A DNA stretch of 64,000 nucleotides, taken from Corinectria fuckeliana. Taxonomy: Eukaryota; Ascomycota; Sordariomycetes; Hypocreales; Nectriaceae. The translations under genes and the position numbers were made by a program. Position 1 is the stretch's first letter. Each line of letters starts with the position of its first letter. The notes below the pieces were generated by a model that did no database searches, was not told where the DNA came from, and worked only from the letters and a program-made list of their open reading frames with translations. The stretch covers positions 1 through 64,000 of the forward strand of contig WPDH01000074.1 of the NCBI GenBank assembly GCA_019137255.1, written 5' to 3'. Shown one piece after another: positions 58,385 through 64,000 of the stretch.

Positions 58385-58893
58385 TTATGATTGGGGCTCT
58401 TCGCCACTGTTTCTCTTTTGGATTGCCTGCATCAATTCGTACAACTGGGCTATTTGCTCATCTGCCATCTTCGTTAGCGTCAAAAAAAGAAAAATAAGGA
58501 ATGGGAGTCCCCGACGTCACTCACCACTCATCTTCTGAAGCTTGCCCTCGTCGAGCTTCTCGCCAACCCACGAGTCACCCTCGACCTTCTGGGCGTACAA
58601 CTGCCACTCGGTCAGGAATCCAATCTGAAATCGCCATTAGCCACAAATCTCGGGTCTCAAGTCTCGAAAAGGAATCGACGTGCCATGTGGGCCGGGTTGT
58701 CGACGTTCTTGTGGGCGCGGAACTCGGCCTTGATATACTCGTCGCCGAGGAGCCTCATCTCGGCCGGGAGATGCTTGCGGTGCGCGCGCAGCAGCCGGCG
58801 GTACAGATGCGTCGGCGGGAGGAGTGAGACCGAGTTGGGCCTGAGACCGCCGCGTGTGGCAGCGACGGCCAGCCGAACTGCAGAGGGGCGCAT
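58385..58893 (-). CDS. SDH7: Succinate dehydrogenase assembly factor 3 (ACN9)
   Basis: Three exons, 58893-58684, 58624-58525 and 58461-58385; 128 aa. The first intron begins GCACGT: only ATG|GC joined to ATTGGATTC preserves the conserved AHM-IGFLTEWQLYAQ, so I call a GC-AG intron. The second intron is a normal GTGAGT. The N-terminus is Arg/Ala-rich and amphipathic like a mitochondrial presequence. It is followed by the LYR-type LLPPTHLYRRLLRAHRKHL and EYIKAEFRAHKNVDNP. The family chaperones Sdh2 maturation in the matrix, protecting its iron-sulfur clusters. It diverges from the HPM1-like gene over only 259 bp. Confidence 0.92.
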
Positions 58894-59152
58894 CTTTATT
58901 CAATCTCTGTAACCGGACGGGGTTTAATGTGTGGACGTTGTAAAAGCCTTGGGGGCACAGTTTTGGATGACGAATAGAGAGGTTTCGAATGGCCGGTGAA
59001 GTCTTGCCCGCACAGTGCCCGGAAACCGAATGGCTGAGATTGCGGCCCCACAACACAGTGCCCAAACCCAACGGCTTTTTTCTCAATGCCGATTCTCAGT
59101 GAGTGTGAGGTGAGAACAAAACGACAAGAACCCCACGAATTTGGCTGCAAGC
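58894..59152. promoter_or_regulatory. Bidirectional promoter, SDH7 / HPM1-like
   Basis: 259 bp between opposite ATGs. It includes the CCCACAACACAGTGCCC stretch at about 59047. No binding site assigned. Confidence 0.5.
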
Positions 59153-60318
59153 ATGTCGTTTTCCTTTGGTTTCGCCGGCGAGGATATCTTGGAAGACGAA
59201 CACCATCCTCCGAGCCCCGAGCCTGCTCCGGCCTCGGCTCCGGCTCCGGTTCCGGCTCCGTCCGCCAGCGCCTTCCCCATCGCCGGCAAGCCACAACTCC
59301 CGCCGACGCACCACGATCTCGCCGGCCTGCTCGCCGCGCTGCCATCCAAGATCGCGTACAGCACGCTAGAAGTGACGCTTGATGACGGGCAGCAGATCCA
59401 GATTCCGCGGCGCGAGCTGTGGGATGTGCGCGTGCAGCTGATGGCGGAGGAGGAGGAGATCAGCGGCCAGGCGGCGGCCGAGGGCCTGGGCAGCCACGAC
59501 GTCAAGACGGGCGTCTACGAGGGCGGGTTCAAGAGCTGGGAGAGCAGTGTCGATCTTGTCAAAGTGTTGGCGGCTAACGACTCCATCTCTGCGCTGCTGC
59601 GGACGCCGGTGCGCGTTATCGAGGTATGTCGAACTGAGAATCAACTTCACATACACGTACACTACACGCCATGTCTAACAAGGTCCCATAGCTCGGATGC
59701 GGCACGGCATTGCCCTCCGTAGCCCTCTTCCAATGGGCCATGTCATTAACGTCAGAAAAGCACCCGCTCTCTCTGATCCTGGCAGACTACAACCCAATGG
59801 TCCTCCAGCTCGTCACCCTGCCCAACTTCCTCCTCGCCTGGGCTCTCAGCAACCAGCAAACACCTGCCCTTCAGGGCGCCTTCTCCACCGAGGGCGAAGT
59901 CGAGCTGGGCTCCGATGTCATCGCGGCCTTTCAGGAGTACTTACGAACCTCCGACATCACCCTGTCTTTCGCCTCAGGTGCCTGGTCCCCAAAGTTTGTT
60001 GATTTGCTATACGCCCTGCCAACCGGAGAGGGACGGCCGGGCAGCAGCCTTCTCCTCGGATCAGAAACAATATATTCTCCCTTTGCGCTGGAGTCTTTTA
60101 CCGACACTGTCTTCTCCATTCTTGAGAGGGAGCGGGATACTCCCGGCAGTGAAGCCGGGGCTTATGTCTCCGCGAAGCGGCTATACTTCGGAGTGGGCGG
60201 CTCGCTGGATGACTTCGTTGACAAGGCTCGTGGCAAAGGTGCCGTGGTTGATCAGGTCAGAGAAGAGACTGAAGGTGTGAGGCGAGGCGTGGTTCGGTGC
60301 ATTCTTGGATCTCCGTAG
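59153..60318 (+). CDS. HPM1: Protein-histidine methyltransferase, Hpm1/METTL18-like
   Basis: Two exons, 59153-59623 and 59692-60318; 365 aa. Start at the first ATG (MSFSFGFAGEDI). A Pro/Ala-rich stretch (residues 20-45) precedes the catalytic part. The family signature GVYEGGFKSWESSVDLV lies near residue 121, and AdoMet motif I LGCGTALPSVAL starts at residue 158, exactly after the intron. LILADYNPMVLQ follows, and then GSETIYSPFAL. This order matches yeast Hpm1, which methylates a histidine of ribosomal protein Rpl3, and human METTL18. Cytosolic or nucleolar action is expected. The assignment rests on these motifs; related methyltransferases of the same superfamily are the alternative. Confidence 0.87.
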
Positions 60319-60566
60319 GAGATGCTAAACATCAAGTCTAAGCCAAAAAAGTCTCTTTCCATTTCACCCATCACCAAGTGCACGACATGAGTCAGGTATT
60401 CATAATAAGAAAGAAAACAAAAGCCGGGTATATTTTCCCTCCCAAACGCCTTGAGTATGCACGTTATAACACTATTGACACAATTCAATGCTAGGGGAGG
60501 TCGACGTTACCCCCCGTCACAGTGTGCCTGTTTCCAACTTCACCCCAGTCTCGCAGCTCCTCGGAG
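60319..60566. other. Convergent 3' flanks
   Basis: 248 bp between convergent genes; 3' UTRs only. Confidence 0.5.
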
Positions 60567-61889
60567 CTACTTAACGCTCTTCTTCTGAAACTTTTCAGTG
60601 CAGACTGGACAGTACCATGTGCCGTTCGGTTCGCTTTTAAGCCCAACACACGACCAATGGAACCACTCGTAGGGGCAGTTGTCGTTGTCGCAAGCAACCA
60701 TGTCTCCATAGCTCACGTTATGGCACAGGCAGTACTTTTTATCGTCGCCTCCATCGTCGTCATCGTCGTCGGCATCACCTAGCACATCATCTCCGTTTCC
60801 GTCTTTGCCATCTGCCACTGGTGTCCCCCTAGATCTTCTGTCGACGCCATCCTCGTCGTCCCCGCTCTCGCTGTCGGGGTCAGAAAGCTCGCTGTCGGCA
60901 GTAGGCGCGGGCGAGTTTCTGTTGGATGCCTTCTTGACCCGGGACAAGGATGATTTGTTGATTGGCTTCTTCCGCGACGTAGACGTAGGGGTACCTCTAC
61001 GGCCGCCCGCCGTTCCTGTCGACTTGACCGAGCTTGACCTGGGGCCAGCACTACCAGCTCTCGTTAGCGACCCCGGGCCGTTGACGGCACTCCCCTTAGG
61101 AGTGCCGGGTCCCAAGGACGCATGCCTTGCTAAACCGCTGGATGTGACAGGGATGCTACCGAGAGCCGGGTTGGCGCGAGGACCCCTTTTTGTTGCAGGC
61201 CCTGCGGAGCTTTCACGTTGTCTGTTGAGGATCATGCTGGCTGCTGGGGTGGCGGGAGCGGAGGAGGGATGCGGTTGCCCTTGAGCATGTCGAACGTTGG
61301 GATGACTAGGGAGTCGAGCCATGGCGGGGTTGGACGATGTCGGGATTGCCTTCAAGGGGGTGGCAGCTGGGCCTGTTGCCGGGATACTGCTCGTCATGCT
61401 GATAGAGCGGATCGAGGGAACGGTCTGGTTGGCGGCGCTGGGCCGTAGCAGAGATGGGACTTCGTCGGGGTCGGTGAAGCCGGGCTCGGCTCGGTCGTAG
61501 AGGAGTTTGACCTGGACATCGAGGCTGCGAAGGTGCTTGTCCATTATGACCTGTAGCTTCTGCATCAAGGTGATCTTGTCCTGAGATAGCTGGTCGGCCT
61601 TTGCATAGTTCTCGCGAACCTGTGCACGTAGCAAATCCTCTTTAGGGTTTGGCTCGTGGCTGCCATTGGTCTTGATCCATTTCTGAATCTTGCCGTCGCG
61701 ATCCTCGACCATGCGAATGCATTCGGCATACTGACGGTCCTTGTCGGAGATCTCCTCCTGGATGAAGCGGATCTCCTCGGGGAGATTCTGAACGCGGTTG
61801 ATCCAGTCGTCGAGGATCAAGCCCGGGTCGAGGGGCTCGGCTTGGGGCATCCTTCGGACGAAGTCGATGGACAAGTCGTCTCTAGGCAT
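60567..61889 (-). CDS. YNG2: ING-family PHD protein, NuA4-type (Yng2-like)
   Basis: Intron-free, 440 aa. The N-terminal ING domain is a long helical region (LDDWINRVQNLPEEIRFIQEEI ... KADQLSQDKITLMQKLQVI). The middle (170-350) is Ser/Pro/Arg-rich with basic patches, followed by an acidic run (DADDDDDDGGDD). A PHD finger closes the protein from about residue 388: CLCHNVSYGDMVACDNDNC, EWFHWSCVGL, NGTWYCPVC. The aromatic and Asp residues of this PHD suit reading of H3K4me3. The acidic tract just before it is typical of the fungal Yng2-type subunit of the NuA4 acetyltransferase. Nuclear. The 5' leader contains a CAGACG hexamer repeat (62003-62028). Rxt/Pho23-type ING proteins are the less likely alternative. 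Confidence 0.92.
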   Translation of the reverse strand: MPRDDLSIDFVRRMPQAEPLDPGLILDDWINRVQNLPEEIRFIQEEISDKDRQYAECIRMVEDRDGKIQKWIKTNGSHEPNPKEDLLRAQVRENYAKADQLSQDKITLMQKLQVIMDKHLRSLDVQVKLLYDRAEPGFTDPDEVPSLLRPSAANQTVPSIRSISMTSSIPATGPAATPLKAIPTSSNPAMARLPSHPNVRHAQGQPHPSSAPATPAASMILNRQRESSAGPATKRGPRANPALGSIPVTSSGLARHASLGPGTPKGSAVNGPGSLTRAGSAGPRSSSVKSTGTAGGRRGTPTSTSRKKPINKSSLSRVKKASNRNSPAPTADSELSDPDSESGDDEDGVDRRSRGTPVADGKDGNGDDVLGDADDDDDDGGDDKKYCLCHNVSYGDMVACDNDNCPYEWFHWSCVGLKSEPNGTWYCPVCTEKFQKKSVK

Positions 61890-63095
61890 GATTGTTAACG
61901 ATGGAAAAGTCGCGCGACACCGAAAAGAGGGTTGCTAAGCGATGACGTCGTAGCTCTCATGCCGCCATGGAACGGACGAACGGGACGCGAGACGCGGGAT
62001 GCAGACGCAGACGCAGACGCAGACGCAGATAACGAGAGACAAGAGAGACAGACAGATCAGATGGTAGACAAGACGTCTGGTGGTTGGTCAAGCAAAGGCT
62101 CGGGCGGGGAGGAGAGAGAAAGAAGTGGTCCCGGAGGGCCCAGCCGAGTAACCTGGGGGCAGTTGGCAGGGAGGGAGTGGTTGTCACGAGCAACGCGCAA
62201 CGCAGTGATAGGCTCGTTTTAGAGACGGCGCAAAGGGCACCTCGAAGTGAATGACTCGGCTCACCTCGGTCGTCACCAAAAGAGACCTGCTGCTTGCGAG
62301 GAAATGGGGGAAGCGGGCCTAGGTTCTTTGCCTTGGTGCAGCAGCGCGTGGCGGGCGAGAAGTTGCGTTGCGATTGAATGTTGGGCGAGCGATGAGGAGA
62401 GAGCGACGATGTTGGGTTTAAGGTGGGAAGGCGGAAGAAAAGTCCAGCCGAGGATATCAGGCGGCACAGGCAGCATAGATCCGTAAGTACATACTAATTA
62501 GGTCTACATACTAAAGTAGTAGAAGCAGCCATACCTAATTCCCCAGCCATAATTTGATGCGCTAGCCTCAGAATACTCAATAAGTGGGGGAGTGGTTTAT
62601 GGAGGCTCTTGATAGGTACGTACTAAGTATGTACGAGTTTTGCGAGTACCTCTTTACCTTGCTGGCTGTGTATGTACTCCTCAAGTCCCTTCCTACTGCT
62701 CTCAAAGCTCACTGAAGCTAATAAAATGTACATATATACCCCCCCTCCCCAGCTTCCGCACTGTGCTCGCCACCAGCCAACCAGATGCATCTTGGGACAG
62801 TTTCGATTCTCATCGTCTGGAACTCGAACTTGCCAAAGACACCCCCCTCGCGCTTCAACCTCGCCGACGCAACGCAGTACGACACGACTTTCCCGGAAAA
62901 TCAATCCCGTTAAACTGCGCTCGAGCCTGAACGCTCAGACCGGCCTCGCATCCTGCTTCAAATCCACTTGCGCGCTATCCCAGGAAGCCAGCGCTGCTTA
63001 CTCACCATCGCCAATCTCGTCTCATCCTCATCCTCATCGCCATCGTGTTCCCGCATCGTCAGCCTGAGACAGCGTGCCTCGGGCCACCCACAGCC
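61890..63095. promoter_or_regulatory. Divergent region, YNG2 / HOS2, with CAGACG repeat
   Basis: 1.2 kb between divergent chromatin genes. A CAGACG hexamer is repeated about four times at 62003-62028, in the YNG2 leader. A CTACATACTAAAGTAGTAG-like palindromic cluster and TAGGTACG words lie at 62485-62625. A C-rich stretch at 62740-62755 is the only other notable feature. Confidence 0.55.
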
Positions 63096-64000
63096 ATGAA
63101 CATAGACTCATACAGGTATCGGGTGCCCAAACCCAACTATCTTCCTCATAAGTTAGACATGGACCCCGATGACTCTGTCGTAGAGGAGTACAACACGCCG
63201 CTCGGTCTCGCCGGCGAAATGGACAATGCCAAGTTCTACAACAAGTGCAAGCGACTCGCTGAGGAATCTGGTATCACACGACCCAAGGGGTACAACGTGT
63301 CCTTTCACTGCAACCCGGACATCGAGAAGCACCACTTTGGCGTCACTCACCCCATGAAGCCATGGCGTCTCACCCTTTCGAAAAGCCTCATCTACTCTTA
63401 CGGCATGAACTTTGCCATGGACAACTACATCTCGAGGGCCGCCACGTACGAGGAGCTAGCAGATTATCATTCTAGAGACTACATTGACTTTCTTGGTACC
63501 GTTCTCCCGGAGCCGGTGCCACGGGACCTCGAAAGCCAGAACGTCGACCTCAAGTTCAACCTAGGTGGCTCGGACTGCCCTCTCTTCGACGGCCTTTACG
63601 ATTATTGTTCGCTCTCTGCTGGTGGGTCGCTCGATGCTGCACGAAAGATCTGCAACAAACAGTCCGACATCGCCATCTCCTGGGGTGGCGGCCTACACCA
63701 TGCTAAAAGGGCCGAGGCCTCCGGCTTCTGCTACATCAACGACATTGTTCTCGCCATCCTACAACTGCTGCGTTACTATCCGCGGGTCCTGTACATCGAT
63801 ATCGATGTCCATCATGGAGACGGCGTCGAGGAGGCCTTCTTTTCCACCGACAGGGTCATGACTGTCTCGTTTCACAAGTACGACCCCAACAACTTCTTCC
63901 CTGGCACGGGTGCCCTCGACGACAACGGTCCCAAAAGCGAGCACAATCCCGGTGCACACCATGCCTTCAACGTTCCGCTGAATGACGGCATTACGGACGA
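63096..64000 (+). CDS. HOS2: Class I histone deacetylase Hos2 (5' part)
   Basis: Open to the window end, so partial; about 301 codons are visible from the ATG at 63096. N-terminus MNIDSYRYRVPKPNYLPHK, then the class I fold: HHFGVTHPMKPWRLTL, YHSRDYIDFLG, the Hos2-type FNLGGSDCPLFDGLYDY, the zinc-site region WGGGLHHAKRAEASGFCYIN with the catalytic His pair, and DIDVHHGDGVEEAFF with metal-binding Asp/His. NFFPGTG follows. Agreement is closest to yeast Hos2 (Set3 complex), where it deacetylates coding-region histones, rather than Rpd3. An intron just after the first few codons is possible, since AG|GTATCG occurs at 63115, but reading straight through is equally good. Confidence 0.94.
   Translation, partial: MNIDSYRYRVPKPNYLPHKLDMDPDDSVVEEYNTPLGLAGEMDNAKFYNKCKRLAEESGITRPKGYNVSFHCNPDIEKHHFGVTHPMKPWRLTLSKSLIYSYGMNFAMDNYISRAATYEELADYHSRDYIDFLGTVLPEPVPRDLESQNVDLKFNLGGSDCPLFDGLYDYCSLSAGGSLDAARKICNKQSDIAISWGGGLHHAKRAEASGFCYINDIVLAILQLLRYYPRVLYIDIDVHHGDGVEEAFFSTDRVMTVSFHKYDPNNFFPGTGALDDNGPKSEHNPGAHHAFNVPLNDGITD

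Noticed and set aside
1..64000. tRNA, rRNA, CRISPR array or secondary-metabolite cluster
   Set aside because: No cloverleaf with a credible T-arm, no rRNA-like segment, no spaced palindromic array, and no synthase genes were seen; CRISPR would not be expected in a fungal genome.

Overview
This window is nuclear DNA of a filamentous ascomycete (Pezizomycotina, most likely a Sordariomycete). Genes are dense, on both strands, and carry short 45-70 nt introns with GT..CTRAY..AG signals. Several encode fungus-specific proteins (VelB, Cch1, a GPI-anchored surface protein, a DUF3602-type protein). Two blocks have been driven to extreme A+T with almost no CpA/TpG left, which is the signature of repeat-induced point mutation (RIP). 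I cannot name the species.

Layout. 1-3050 is RIP-degraded AT-rich DNA, probably the end of a larger repeat island. 3.9-25.4 kb is ordinary gene space: an unknown acidic protein, a GPI-anchored Cys-rich protein, MSH5 (meiotic crossover), EMC5, an HMG-box regulator, a PHD-finger chromatin protein diverging from the calcium channel CCH1, and a small 93-aa protein. 25998-37246 is a nested transposon island: a pogo/Fot1-like DNA transposon (47-bp terminal inverted repeats, TA target duplication) split by a Ty3/gypsy retrotransposon (two 385-bp LTRs, CTAG target duplication). Both lie on the minus strand and both are inactivated by RIP. 37.5-64 kb is gene space again: a small membrane protein, HIS1, velB, a GRGGAGN-repeat protein, HEM12 diverging from EMC6, a GTPBP1-like GTPase, SEC9, a DEAH/DEIH RNA helicase, the SDH assembly factor SDH7/SDHAF3 diverging from an HPM1-like methyltransferase, and an ING-family NuA4 subunit diverging from the class I deacetylase HOS2, which runs off the window end.

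The genes are mostly housekeeping and do not form one pathway or a metabolite cluster. Functional echoes are two ER-membrane-complex subunits (EMC5, EMC6), three chromatin-linked genes (PHD protein, ING protein, HOS2), two ribosome-linked genes (helicase, HPM1-like), and sexual-cycle genes (MSH5, HMG protein, velB). Exon structures were derived by reading splice signals and checking frame and length by hand. The strongest structural discovery is the nested, RIP-stratified transposon pair; I found no wholly new biological system.
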